Shown here: piece by piece, positions 50,996 to 59,780 of the stretch | Layout: each line of letters starts with the position of its first letter | Numbering within the stretch: position 1 is the stretch's first letter | Origin: Mesorhizobium caraganae | GTDB lineage: Bacteria > Pseudomonadota > Alphaproteobacteria > Rhizobiales > Rhizobiaceae | Reading direction: 5' to 3' | DNA length: 64,000 nt | NCBI RefSeq assembly: GCF_016836705.1 | Contig: NZ_JAFCGY010000010.1 | Location: forward strand, 62,001-126,000 | Program-made: the position numbers and the translations under genes | The notes under the pieces: generated by a model | What the model saw: only the letters and a program-made list of their open reading frames with translations | Databases searched by the model: none | Told to the model about the DNA's origin: nothing

Positions 50996-51294
50996 TCTCA
51001 CGGCACTGTCAGCTTGTGGCAGCTTCGAGCGAAACGCGCGTCAGACGCGATTTTTTGATCTGTACACTGCGGTTTTCACGCCCTATCTCACAAATCCGGC
51101 GGGCGGGGACCGAAGGCGGCGACCAAGACGATACGGCCGGCGCTCGGCGTCGCCAGCGAACGGCCGCATTTCCTGCTGTTCCAGCTGGAGAAGGACTGAT
51201 CCCAGCGCTGTCGCCGCAAGTCATCACACCATTCAACCTGCCGCAGATGGTGGCATGGTCATAGGCGTCTGATGCCGCCTGGACGGCTGAGCCG
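50996..51294. other. Gene-free stretch
   Basis: A 299-bp gap between the enoyl-CoA hydratase and LysE genes. No recognisable gene, repeat or hairpin was found. One short frame (about 51130-51200) encodes 'ASERPHFLLFQLEKD', which could be a remnant but matches nothing I know. Confidence 0.5.
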
Positions 51295-51927
51295 CTACCG
51301 GTGTTCGGCGGCGATGCGGATGCCCAAGCCGATCAGCACAATTCCGGTTACACCTTCGATGGTGCGGCGGATCGATGGCCGGCGCAGGAAATCCCCCGCT
51401 TTGGCGACGACCGTTGCGTAGAGCGCCAGCCAGGCGAAGGTCATGACGGCGAACACCACGCCGAGACCGAGCAGCGCCGCGAAGCTTTCCCCGCCGGGCG
51501 GTACGAATTGCGGCAGCAGGCTGGCGAAGAACACCGCCATTTTGGGGTTGCCGAGATCGCTGATCAGTCCCTGGCGGTAGGCGGTCGCCGCCGTCAGCCG
51601 CCGTGCCGGCCTCGTGACTTCAGCCATGTCCTGCTGACGGGTGGGCCATAGTGCCTCCTGCAGCGCCTTGAAGCCGAGATAGACGAGATAGGCGGCACCC
51701 GCATATTTGACCGCAAGGAATAGCGGCTCCGAAGCAACCAGCAGGGCGACGATGCCGGCGCTGGTGGCCAGCGCCCAGATCGTCTGGCCGCTGGAGATAC
51801 CGAGCGCGGTGAAGACGCTCGCCGCACGCCCGCCAAGCAGCGTGTTGCGGATGGTGATGGCGGTGTCGGGACCGGGCGTCGCAAGCACGATGAAAGAGAC
51901 ACCGAGAAAGGCCAGGAACAGGCTCAT
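51295..51927 (-). CDS. LysE/RhtB family exporter
   Basis: A 210-residue membrane protein with five to six helices. 'FIVLATPGPDTAITIRNTLL' is the LysE-family GPD signature, and 'LGISSGQTIWALATSAGIVA' follows. These export amino acids or related metabolites. Substrate cannot be told. It is upstream of pdxH on the same strand only in the sense of being downstream in transcription; the gap is 56 bp. Confidence 0.93.
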   Translation of the reverse strand: MSLFLAFLGVSFIVLATPGPDTAITIRNTLLGGRAASVFTALGISSGQTIWALATSAGIVALLVASEPLFLAVKYAGAAYLVYLGFKALQEALWPTRQQDMAEVTRPARRLTAATAYRQGLISDLGNPKMAVFFASLLPQFVPPGGESFAALLGLGVVFAVMTFAWLALYATVVAKAGDFLRRPSIRRTIEGVTGIVLIGLGIRIAAEHR

Positions 51928-51983
51928 TGGATTCTCCCTTTGCAGCCAGATCAGCTTAGGATCGCTGCGCTATTTCACAAGCG

Positions 51984-52601
51984 TCAGGGGTAAAGCCGCG
52001 TCTTGTCCCAGCCGCCTTCGGCATTGCGCGAAAAGAGCAGGCGGTCGTGCAGCCGGAACGGCCGGTCGTGCCAGAATTCGATGGCCTGCGGCACGATGCG
52101 GAAGCCCGACCAGTGCTTTGGCCGCGGGATCTCGCCGATCGGGTAGCGCGCGGTGTATTCGGCTACCGCTTTCTCCAGCGCGAAGCGGCTTTCCAGCGGG
52201 CGTGACTGTTTCGAAGCCCAGGCGCCGATGCGGCTGCCACGCGGCCGCGTCGCGTAATAGGCGTCCGCCTCGGCGTCGCTGACGATCTCCACCGGCCCGC
52301 GGATGCGCACCTGGCGCCGCAGCGATTTCCAGTGAAAGCACATCGCCGCCTTCATGCTGCCAAGAATCTCGCGGCCCTTGGCGCTCTCGAAATTCGTGTA
52401 GAAGACAAAACCGCTTTCATCGAACCCCTTGAGCAGCACCATACGCACATCCGGCATGCCGTCGGCATCGACGGTTGCCAGCGCGACGCCGTTGGCATCG
52501 TTGATTTCGCTTTTTTTGGCGTCCTCCAGCCAGGCGGCAAAGAGCCGGAACGGCTCGGCGGCCTCGGTAAAGTCACCAGTTGTTAACTCGGTGTCACTCA
52601 T
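51984..52601 (-). CDS. pdxH: Pyridoxamine 5'-phosphate oxidase
   Basis: A 205-residue FMN enzyme. 'MPDVRMVLLKGFDESGFVFY' and 'MCFHWKSLRRQVRIRGPVEI' form the FMN/PLP site, 'RPRGSRIGAWASKQSRPLES' is the PNPOx signature and the C-terminus ends 'DKTRLYP' as expected. It makes PLP from PNP or PMP. The start ATG 52601 gives the usual length; a longer reading overlaps the divergent lipoprotein gene. Confidence 0.97.
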   Translation of the reverse strand: MSDTELTTGDFTEAAEPFRLFAAWLEDAKKSEINDANGVALATVDADGMPDVRMVLLKGFDESGFVFYTNFESAKGREILGSMKAAMCFHWKSLRRQVRIRGPVEIVSDAEADAYYATRPRGSRIGAWASKQSRPLESRFALEKAVAEYTARYPIGEIPRPKHWSGFRIVPQAIEFWHDRPFRLHDRLLFSRNAEGGWDKTRLYP

Positions 52602-52641
52602 AGTTTTTCTCAAATTGTCTCGAATCTCAGGAGGTTGCCGA

Positions 52642-53103
52642 TTGTCGCGTATCGCGCAAGCTTTTGACAGCGGGCAATGGAGCGCTATCGCTTCGGCCAG
52701 TTCGAAAGCCGTGATCGTGATCGTCGCCTTGCCGCTTGCCGCCTGCGGCGCCGGCGGCTTCAGCCTGCAGAAAGCCGAGGTCGACCGTTCCATCGTCACC
52801 TCGAGTGCGCCGGCGCAGGCGACATCGACGGACGCCGATAACGCTTCCGACCAGACCACGATCGGCAATGCGGTCTCTTCAGCCGACATAGAGGAGCTTC
52901 GCGGCCAGGCCGTGCCGTGGGCGAATGCCGGCACCGGCTCGCGCGGCTCCATCACGGAACTCGCCGAGTTGCAGGACAATGGCCAGACCTGCCGCAGCTT
53001 CACCGCCTCGCGCGAAAGCTTCGACGGCGTCGCTTTGTTCAAGGGAGAATTGTGCATGGCCGGCGCCGGCGGCTGGCACATGCAGGATTTCAAGGCGCTC
53101 TAG
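52642..53103 (+). CDS. RT0821/Lpp0805-like surface lipoprotein
   Basis: A 153-residue lipoprotein: hydrophobic signal and lipobox 'ALPLAACGAGG' with the lipidated Cys at about residue 35, then a low-complexity stretch and a C-terminal domain 'AVPWANAGTGSRGSITELAE' with 'CRSFTASRESFDGVALFKGE', matching the RT0821/Lpp0805 surface-antigen type. The start is TTG 52642 with CAGGAGG at 7 nt, divergent from pdxH by 40 bp. Probably outer-membrane. Confidence 0.85.
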   Translation: MSRIAQAFDSGQWSAIASASSKAVIVIVALPLAACGAGGFSLQKAEVDRSIVTSSAPAQATSTDADNASDQTTIGNAVSSADIEELRGQAVPWANAGTGSRGSITELAELQDNGQTCRSFTASRESFDGVALFKGELCMAGAGGWHMQDFKAL

Positions 53104-53146
53104 GCGGTTATGACAAGTTGGCCGGGAGCTTTCTATCCCTGAGGCC

Positions 53147-54658
53147 TCAATGAGCGAATTTCCGGTAGAAGCGACCCGCAAATATGAGGCCCTCAAAAGC
53201 AAGGTCGGCCATGCCTTTTCGGCTTGAGCTGAATACCATGACAACTCCCAAGAAGATCCCATATGACGCGACGAGAGAGATGAATAGCGCCGCGAAATTA
53301 CCCGGCAATGATGCTTTCAGGCCATACTCTGAAACGCCGGTTATTATCGCCGCAAAAAAGTACGGCCACAGTGTCCCCAGAAGCTGCCTGTAGGTAAGCG
53401 GGCCTCTTCTTGTTGCCCCCCACCACAGGACAGGGCCCTGGATGGTGCCCACGCATATGTAAAAAGCGGCTACGCCGGTAATTCCCCAAGGCAATCCACA
53501 AACGAATGAAGCGACGAACAAGGTGGAGCTCAAGGCCCCCCAGTTTCGCATTTCCTTGGTCCGGTCCTGACTGATGAAGAGCCAACCGGTGCTGCTGCTG
53601 ATCGGTGCGAAAATTGCGCCAAAAGCAAGAACCGAAAACACCTGCGAAACCTCCGCCCATTTCTGCCCCAGCAAAGTGACGATGAGCAATTCGCTGTTTA
53701 TGATGGCAAATATGACTACGGGATACGTCGCAAGAATAATCAATTCCAACATTCTGAAGTAAAAGCGGCGGTACGTGTCGGGATCATTCCGCGTTCTAGC
53801 CAAAGACGGGAGGGCGACCTTGGCTATCGGTGTGGTTATCTGGCTCAGTGGCATCAGTAGAAGTTTGTATGCTCGGTCGTATATTCCGAGTGGAGATTGA
53901 CCTAAATATCGGCCGATTAGTATGTTATCAAAATTTCTGGCGAAAAAGTTCAAGAAATTAAATGACGTTATGTTGGCGCCAAAATTCAAAAGCTTGAAAT
54001 TTTCGCTATTGAGGACGGGTTTGCTGGGAATCCATCTGATAAGGATCCAAGTCAGCAAGAGAGTGCTCAGCGACACGGCGATTTGGCTGTAGACCAACGC
54101 CCAGTAGCCAGATCCATGCCAAGCGAAAAGGAGGCCTGTCGCCGCTCCAACCGAAAAACTCCCCAGTTCAACCAAAGCGATTTTTGAAAAAAGCAGTTGA
54201 CGATTTAGCAAGGCCATATGCTGTGCGCAGAGCCCGCCGACTACGAAGGTTGCGCTGAGAGCCAATATGATCGGCACAAGGCGGGGCTCTTTGAAAAAAG
54301 CGCCTGCTGCCGGAGCGAGAGCTGTCACAGCTAAACAGACGGCCGCACTCAGCCCGACGTTAATCCAGAAAATGAAGCTTAGCTGGTCCTGGGTAATCTC
54401 GGCCCGTTGGACTGTAGCCTGCGTCAAACCAAAATCCGTAAACAGAGCTGCGAACGCAAACAATGGCGCCGCCATCGCCACGATGCCAAAGTCCTCAGGC
54501 AGGAGAAGTCGAGCAATAAGAATTTGATAGCAGAATTGCATCAAGAACTTGAGTCCCTGAGACACGAAGTTTACGGCCGCCCCGTTTACCGAGGCGACCT
54601 TCAGCTCCGTTCGGGACATGCGACTTTCTGAAAACGAAAATTTTTTGCGAGCCGCCAT
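53147..54658 (-). CDS. Oligosaccharide flippase (Wzx/PST family)
   Basis: A 503-residue protein of the MOP superfamily polysaccharide transporters: about 14 hydrophobic segments, 'FVSQGLKFLMQFCYQILIAR', 'LLLPEDFGIVAMAAPLFAFA' and 'DNILIGRYLGQSPLGIYDRA' (a hallmark loop). It flips lipid-linked repeat units for EPS or LPS. ATG 54658 is 1 bp after the upstream glycosyltransferase stop, giving a coupled pair; ATG 54619 is an alternative. The gene is AT-richer than its surroundings, as is its partner. Confidence 0.9.
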   Translation of the reverse strand: MAARKKFSFSESRMSRTELKVASVNGAAVNFVSQGLKFLMQFCYQILIARLLLPEDFGIVAMAAPLFAFAALFTDFGLTQATVQRAEITQDQLSFIFWINVGLSAAVCLAVTALAPAAGAFFKEPRLVPIILALSATFVVGGLCAQHMALLNRQLLFSKIALVELGSFSVGAATGLLFAWHGSGYWALVYSQIAVSLSTLLLTWILIRWIPSKPVLNSENFKLLNFGANITSFNFLNFFARNFDNILIGRYLGQSPLGIYDRAYKLLLMPLSQITTPIAKVALPSLARTRNDPDTYRRFYFRMLELIILATYPVVIFAIINSELLIVTLLGQKWAEVSQVFSVLAFGAIFAPISSSTGWLFISQDRTKEMRNWGALSSTLFVASFVCGLPWGITGVAAFYICVGTIQGPVLWWGATRRGPLTYRQLLGTLWPYFFAAIITGVSEYGLKASLPGNFAALFISLVASYGIFLGVVMVFSSSRKGMADLAFEGLIFAGRFYRKFAH

Positions 54659-54659
54659 T

Positions 54660-55592
54660 TCAATTCGCTTGAGCCATCGTAACCTTGCCTTTGGCTTTTT
54701 TCAGGATAGACGCGGCGATCCGCCAATCCGTTATCCCTGCGATCGCAAGGGGCACCAGTTTGCGCTCCCTTATCAGAGCTTGAGCCTTGTATTCCGCCGA
54801 GAGGCGCTTCATCGCGCTAATGCGCTCCTTCAGCAGCGAAACGAGTTTCAGATTGCCCGACAGGCGTCGATCGAGCAAAAGCCTGTGCGATTGGTCGACC
54901 TGGCCATCGTAGTTTACCTTGGTCCTGCTCCAACCCGATCGGCGGTGGGTGTATATGTAACCAGGCGCGTTATCAGCCACATATCTTGCACCTTCCAGAA
55001 GTGCGTCCGTCACGAAGAGAAAATCCTCTCCGTGGCGAGAATAGGACGGGTAGCGCAGTGATCGATCGGTCAGGAACTTCCGCTTGAAGATAGGCTTGAG
55101 CAGTCCCCAGTCCGTATCCATGCCGAAGGGCCTCGCGTGAGCCAAAAAGGTCTCAATGTCTATCAGTGTTACGTCTTTAGTAAATCCGATGGTCGCGGGC
55201 CAGGACGTGTCGCTCGCCGGATCGTAATACGCGAACTTGTCGGTTACGATATCAGCTTCCTGCGAGGCAGCCATATCAACAAGTCGTTCAACCCGTCCCG
55301 GCGCGTATGCGTCATCTGCATCCAGAATTGCCACCCAGTCTCCACGCGCGGCTTCCAGGCCGGCATTCCGGGCTTCTGCGGGTCCTCCATTTTTCGGCAA
55401 GCGAACAACGACGACGCGTTTGTCTTTCCGCGACAGCGCTCCGGCAACCTCGTGGGTGGCGTCTGTCGAGCAATCGTCGATGATTAAGATTTCGAGGACT
55501 AAATCACCCTGCGCCAGGGCGGAATTGACGGCGCGCTCCAGAAACGGAGTCGCGTTGTAGGCGGCGATCAGGACGGACACAGTTGGTCGCAT
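54660..55592 (-). CDS. Family 2 glycosyltransferase
   Basis: A 310-residue GT-A glycosyltransferase: 'VSVLIAAYNATPFLERAVNS', 'ILIIDDCSTDATHEVAG', 'GGPAEARNAGLEAARGDWVA' and the metal-binding 'AILDADDAYAPGRVERL'. It probably adds a sugar to a lipid-linked polysaccharide unit that the adjacent flippase exports. It is AT-richer than neighbours on the right side. The usual acceptor region 'YSRHGEDFLFVTDAL' is present. Confidence 0.92.
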   Translation of the reverse strand: MRPTVSVLIAAYNATPFLERAVNSALAQGDLVLEILIIDDCSTDATHEVAGALSRKDKRVVVVRLPKNGGPAEARNAGLEAARGDWVAILDADDAYAPGRVERLVDMAASQEADIVTDKFAYYDPASDTSWPATIGFTKDVTLIDIETFLAHARPFGMDTDWGLLKPIFKRKFLTDRSLRYPSYSRHGEDFLFVTDALLEGARYVADNAPGYIYTHRRSGWSRTKVNYDGQVDQSHRLLLDRRLSGNLKLVSLLKERISAMKRLSAEYKAQALIRERKLVPLAIAGITDWRIAASILKKAKGKVTMAQAN

Positions 55593-55723
55593 GGGATGCT
55601 CTCGCGTGATCCAGGGGGTATTGGATCAGGCGTACCAGCCGTCGCTGAGAGCACGATTAGGCCGCGATGAAGCGAAACTGAAATCGAAGCGTCGCGCCGT
55701 GCATGACGGGCAGGGCCGCGACT

Positions 55724-57100
55724 TCAGGCTTGCGGCAACGTCACCGCGATGTGCAGGCCACCACCGGGCGAAGGCTGGCTAAGCTCGAGATGCGCGGAAA
55801 GACGCTCGACGATACCCGAAACGATGGCTAGACCCAGTCCGGTTCCCTCCACCTCAGGCGTATTCGCGCGATAAAACCGCTGGAACACCGCCTCCCGATG
55901 CTGAGCAGCGATGCCTGGACCATTGTCGATGATCGAGAGCCCCCAAGCGCCGGGTTCGGGAGAGATCGAAACTTTGATCTTACCGCCGGCGGGCGTGTAC
56001 TTGATGGCATTGTCGATCAAATTGCCTATCAACAGGCGAAGCATGGCTTCGTCCGCATTGACCTCGGCCAACTCGTCGCCGTCGAGCGAAACATCGTGCC
56101 GCTTGAGCGTAATGAGCGCACCGAACTCGGCCATGACCGAGGCGGTGACTTCATAGAGCCGCACCGCTTTCAACTCGACCGGCTGATGGCTGATGCGCGC
56201 CGCCTGGAGCATCTGCTCGATGAGGCGGGTAGCCTTATCGTTGCTGGCCATCAGGTCAGCAAGGATCGTCTCCCGTTCGGTGTCGCTGTCGCTATGGCGT
56301 AGTATCTGCAGCAGCAGCTTTATGCCGGCATGTGGTGTTCGCAACTGATGCGCTGCCTGGTCGGCGAAGCGCCTTTCCGCCGTCAGCGATCGGTCAAGCT
56401 TGGTGAGCAACTGGTTCACCGACATGCCCAGCGGGTAGAGGTCGCGCGGCAACTTATCCATCGGAATGACGGAGAGGTCGTCGGGCGAGCGACTGCGGAT
56501 TTGACGGACCAGGCCGTGAATGGGCCCCAAACCGTTGTTTATTCCATACCAGACCAAAAGCCCGATGACTGGCACGAGCACCAACAGAGGGAAGAAGAGG
56601 TTGAGCATAATATTCGACACAAGCGTGTCGCGCAGGGTTCGCTTTTCTCCCACCTCGACAACGATCCCGGTATTCGGGATCGGAAGCGAATAGACCAGCC
56701 ACGCCTCATTTGCATATTTCAGGTCGGTGAAGCCGGCCCTTTGGATAGGGATGCTCGCGGGGAAGGCCCCGTTGGAAAATATCCGGATTTGTCCGTCTTT
56801 CCACAGGCGGAATATGTGCGCGTCGGCGTAGTCGTCCGCCTGATCGTTTATGGCGAGTTGATTGCCCATCGAAAAGTCCATGTCTTTGACCTGGATAGGC
56901 GGCTGGCTGCCGGGTTTTTCGATCTGATGTTCCAGCAGCGTCCAAAGCACGTTGGCGTCATTGATCAGCTTTGCATCGTAGATATTGTCGATCTCCCGCT
57001 TGGCGCTGCGGAAAGCAAAAATCCCAATGACGGCGATGGCGATGAGGATCGTCGGCGTTATCCGGAGAAAGAGTTTCCAGGTCAGGGGCCAGCGCTTCAT
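55724..57100 (-). CDS. Sensor histidine kinase (TctE/QseC type)
   Basis: A 458-residue kinase: TM1 about residues 10-30, a periplasmic sensing domain ('DANVLWTLLEHQIEKPGSQP'), TM2 near 165-187, HAMP-like linker, HisKA with 'DQAAHQLRTPHAGIKLLLQI' (autophosphorylated His) and HATPase with 'LIDNAIKYTPAGGKIKV' (N box), 'DNGPGIAAQ' (G1) and 'GTGLGLAIV' (G2). The HELRTP motif reads HQLRTP. It overlaps its response regulator gene by 4 bp. Confidence 0.94.
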   Translation of the reverse strand: MKRWPLTWKLFLRITPTILIAIAVIGIFAFRSAKREIDNIYDAKLINDANVLWTLLEHQIEKPGSQPPIQVKDMDFSMGNQLAINDQADDYADAHIFRLWKDGQIRIFSNGAFPASIPIQRAGFTDLKYANEAWLVYSLPIPNTGIVVEVGEKRTLRDTLVSNIMLNLFFPLLVLVPVIGLLVWYGINNGLGPIHGLVRQIRSRSPDDLSVIPMDKLPRDLYPLGMSVNQLLTKLDRSLTAERRFADQAAHQLRTPHAGIKLLLQILRHSDSDTERETILADLMASNDKATRLIEQMLQAARISHQPVELKAVRLYEVTASVMAEFGALITLKRHDVSLDGDELAEVNADEAMLRLLIGNLIDNAIKYTPAGGKIKVSISPEPGAWGLSIIDNGPGIAAQHREAVFQRFYRANTPEVEGTGLGLAIVSGIVERLSAHLELSQPSPGGGLHIAVTLPQA

Positions 57101-57753
57101 GGCTCGATCATATAGCCGACGCCCCGGATGGACCGGATGAACTCGGCGCCAAGCTTTCTGCGCAGATTGTAGATTATCACTTCGGTCGTGTTGCTCTCAA
57201 CGGCACTGTCCGCGCTGTAGAGTGCGTATTCGATGTCGCTTTTGGTGACGTATTTGCCTGCCCGCTCCATCAGTAGCTTAAGCAGCCGGAATTCCTTGGC
57301 GGTCATCGTGATCTGGCCTTCGGCGCCGCGTACCACCATTGCCGCCGGATCCATTTCGACATCGCCGCTTTTCAGAATGATGTCGGTGCGGCCCTCCCGC
57401 CGGCGCATGAGGGCGCGCAGCCGTGCCAGCAATTCATCCAGATCGAACGGCTTTACCAGATAGTCGTCGGCTCCGTTGTCGAGCCCTTCGACCTTTTGAA
57501 GAGATGTATCGCGGGCGGTGAGCATGAGGATCGGTACGGCGTTGCGTTTTCTTCGCACCGACCGCAAGACCTCTATCCCGTTGACCTCGGGCAGGTTGAT
57601 GTCGAGCACGACCACCTCGAAGACGAGATTTTCAAGGGCCGCGATCGCGGCCTCGCCATCCTGAATCCAGTCAACGCCATAGGCATGCTTTTCGAGGGCC
57701 TTCTTCAGCGAAGAGCCGAGGATTATGTCGTCCTCAACCAGAAGCAGGCGCAT
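57097..57753 (-). CDS. OmpR-family response regulator
   Basis: A 218-residue regulator: receiver domain with 'LLVEDDIILGSSLKKAL' (acidic pair), phospho-acceptor Asp in 'VVVLDINLPEVNGIEVL', 'MLTARD' and 'YLVKPFDLDELLAR' (Lys), then a C-terminal winged helix with 'LTAKEFRLLKLLMERAGKYV' and 'VIIYNLRRKLG'. It is cotranscribed with, and precedes, its kinase. Targets are unknown; the adjacent polysaccharide genes are on the same strand but probably separate. Confidence 0.95.
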   Translation of the reverse strand: MRLLLVEDDIILGSSLKKALEKHAYGVDWIQDGEAAIAALENLVFEVVVLDINLPEVNGIEVLRSVRRKRNAVPILMLTARDTSLQKVEGLDNGADDYLVKPFDLDELLARLRALMRRREGRTDIILKSGDVEMDPAAMVVRGAEGQITMTAKEFRLLKLLMERAGKYVTKSDIEYALYSADSAVESNTTEVIIYNLRRKLGAEFIRSIRGVGYMIEP

Positions 57754-58018
57754 GGTTTGCTATGCCCTTCCGTCAGCTGAACCGGCTGCCCTCCGGTTGC
57801 AGACCAATGGCCGCCATCGCGGCTTTTTGCGGGCAAAATCAGCTTATGGTCGGGGTGTCTCGTCACGATTGCGAGAGATCGCAAACGCACTCGGACGAGT
57901 GGCTCAAAACGACGCCGGTGGTATTCTGGTTGGATAGGCGGCCCGCCACTGGAATTTCTTCCTATGCGAGCGCATATAGGGGGCAACATGGATTCACTCT
58001 TTTTCCAGAGCAGGACGA

Positions 58019-58942
58019 ATGCGCGACCCCTATGAGGTGCTGGGCGTTGCCAAGAACGCATCGGCCAAGGACATAAAATCGGCCTACCGCAAACTCGCCA
58101 AGAAGCATCATCCGGACCAGAACCCGAATGATCCCAAGGCGAAGGACCGGTTTGCCGCCGCCAACCAGGCCTATGAGGTCATTGGCGACGAGAAGACCCG
58201 TGCGGCGTTCGACCGCGGCGAGATCGACGCCGACGGCAAGCCGAAATTCCAGGGTTTTGAGGGTGCTGCTGGTGGCGGCGATCCGTTTGGCGGCTTTCGC
58301 CGCCAGCAGGGCGCCGGCGGCTCGCGCTTCGAATTCCGCTCGGGCCGTCCGGGTGGCGATCCGTTCGACGGCAACAGCGACATTTTCAGCCAGATCTTCG
58401 GCGACGCTTTTTCCGGCGCGCGCGGCGCCGGCGACCGCCGCCAGCCGGTGCAGGCAGCGGACCTCAACGTGACGCTCGACGTCACCATCGAGGAGATGGC
58501 GACCGCCGAAAAGGTGACCGCCATGTTCCCCGATGGCCGCAAGATCGCGGTCAAGCTGCCGGCCTATGTCGAGGAGGGCCAGACCATCCGGCTGAAGGGC
58601 CAGGGCGAGCAGGGACCGGGGCAGCCGGGCGATGCGCTGGTCAAGATCCATATCCGCAGGCACTCGCGCTATCGCATCGAGGGCCGCGATCTGCATGCCG
58701 ATCTGGAGGTAGCGTTGGCCGATGCGGTGCTGGGCGCCAAGGTGCCGGTCGACACGCCGACCGGCAGGCTGGCGGTCAATGTCCCGGCCTGGTCGAGTTC
58801 GGACAAGGTTCTGCGGCTGAAGGGCAGGGGCTTGCCGGAAAAGACCGGCGGCCATGGCGATCTCTACGCCCATGTCCGCATCATGCTGCCGGTAGGTGGC
58901 GACAGCGAGCTCGAAGCGCTGATGCGCGGCCGCAAGGGCTGA
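58019..58942 (+). CDS. DnaJ-like co-chaperone (CbpA type)
   Basis: A 307-residue J-domain protein: 'DPYEVLGVAKNASAKDIKSA' and 'KLAKKHHPDQNPNDPKAKDR' (HPD motif), a Gly/Phe-rich linker ('GGGDPFGGFRRQQGAGG') and a DnaJ C-terminal domain ('VKLPAYVEEGQTIRLKGQGE'). The zinc-finger of DnaJ proper is absent, as in CbpA. It should stimulate a DnaK ATPase. No operon partner is seen. Confidence 0.93.
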   Translation: MRDPYEVLGVAKNASAKDIKSAYRKLAKKHHPDQNPNDPKAKDRFAAANQAYEVIGDEKTRAAFDRGEIDADGKPKFQGFEGAAGGGDPFGGFRRQQGAGGSRFEFRSGRPGGDPFDGNSDIFSQIFGDAFSGARGAGDRRQPVQAADLNVTLDVTIEEMATAEKVTAMFPDGRKIAVKLPAYVEEGQTIRLKGQGEQGPGQPGDALVKIHIRRHSRYRIEGRDLHADLEVALADAVLGAKVPVDTPTGRLAVNVPAWSSSDKVLRLKGRGLPEKTGGHGDLYAHVRIMLPVGGDSELEALMRGRKG

Positions 58943-58961
58943 CGCGGCTGCATTTCGCCTG

Positions 58962-59597
58962 CTAGCTGCCCGAGGCCGCTTCCTCCATGCGCCGGATAGT
59001 TTCGCCGAAGCGGCGCAAGGCCTGGCGCACCGGGACATGCGGGCTCTCGATCTCGAGCAGGATCATCGTCTCGCTGCCGAGGAAGGCAGCGCTGACCAGG
59101 CTGGTCACTTCGGCGGCGGAGAATGGCCCGAGGCCGCCGAACCGCCGCTCCGCCTCTTGCGCCAGTCCGTCCAGCAGTTCGAACCAGCCGCGCAGGTCGC
59201 GGCGCACCGCCTTGGCGATTTCGGGGCTCGACAGGCTTGCAGCGATCATCTCGTGCAGGATGCGGACATAGCCGGAGGCCAGATCATCATCGAGGAAATC
59301 GCAGGCGCGCTCCCAACGCCGCCACAGCGGCATGGGTGCTGCAAACGTCTCCGCCTGGCGCTTTAACAGGCCTTCGTTCAGATGGTCGAGCAGGGCCAGG
59401 ATCAGCCGTTCCTTGGAGCCGAAATGATAGTGGATCTGGCTGAGCGGAACGCCGGCGATCTCGGCGACCCGGCGCGTCGACAGATCGGCATAGCCACCTC
59501 GATACAGGCATAGTTCGGCTGCCGAAATCAGTTCGGCACGCGTGTCGCGCTTTGTCTTGTTCTGGGGCGGGGCGACGGCTTTGACAGCGTCCGTCAT
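58962..59597 (-). CDS. TetR-family repressor of the MddA-like gene
   Basis: A 211-residue TetR regulator: HTH 'AELISAAELCLYRGGYADLS' then 'VAEIAGVPLSQIHYHFGSKE', and a large ligand-binding domain. The start is ATG 59597. It is divergent from the MddA-like gene, and two long palindromes of the same type (59676-59691 and 59734-59751) lie in the 183-bp gap, so self- and target-repression is likely. Ligand unknown; a volatile thiol or its precursor is an attractive guess. Confidence 0.92.
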   Translation of the reverse strand: MTDAVKAVAPPQNKTKRDTRAELISAAELCLYRGGYADLSTRRVAEIAGVPLSQIHYHFGSKERLILALLDHLNEGLLKRQAETFAAPMPLWRRWERACDFLDDDLASGYVRILHEMIAASLSSPEIAKAVRRDLRGWFELLDGLAQEAERRFGGLGPFSAAEVTSLVSAAFLGSETMILLEIESPHVPVRQALRRFGETIRRMEEAASGS

Positions 59598-59675
59598 ACG
59601 GTGTGCCTGCCGTTGGAATCGACACAATGGGTCATCGGTTCTCCTGTCCGAGGCTGGACGTGTCGCCACCATATC

Positions 59676-59691
59676 TCGGTCGAGCGACCGA
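59676..59691. promoter_or_regulatory. TetR operator 1
   Basis: TCGGTCG-AG-CGACCGA is a 7+2+7 palindrome, 79 bp from the TetR start. It matches operator 2 in its whole core. Confidence 0.75.
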
Positions 59692-59733
59692 TCAAGTTGA
59701 CTCGCTATTAAATTTGTGCTTTTTGATCATAAA

Positions 59734-59751
59734 TTCGGTCGACCGACCGAA
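59734..59751. promoter_or_regulatory. TetR operator 2
   Basis: TTCGGTCGACCGACCGAA is an 8+2+8 palindrome sharing TCGGTCG-NN-CGACCGA with operator 1, 58 bp from it and 30 bp before the MddA-like start. Confidence 0.78.
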
Positions 59752-59780
59752 CTTGTGATACTTGCATGGGAGGGGCCGTC

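Noticed and set aside
51016..51264. 82-residue frame after the enoyl-CoA hydratase gene
   Set aside because: No ribosome site, no domain, and Arg-rich shadow-like content.
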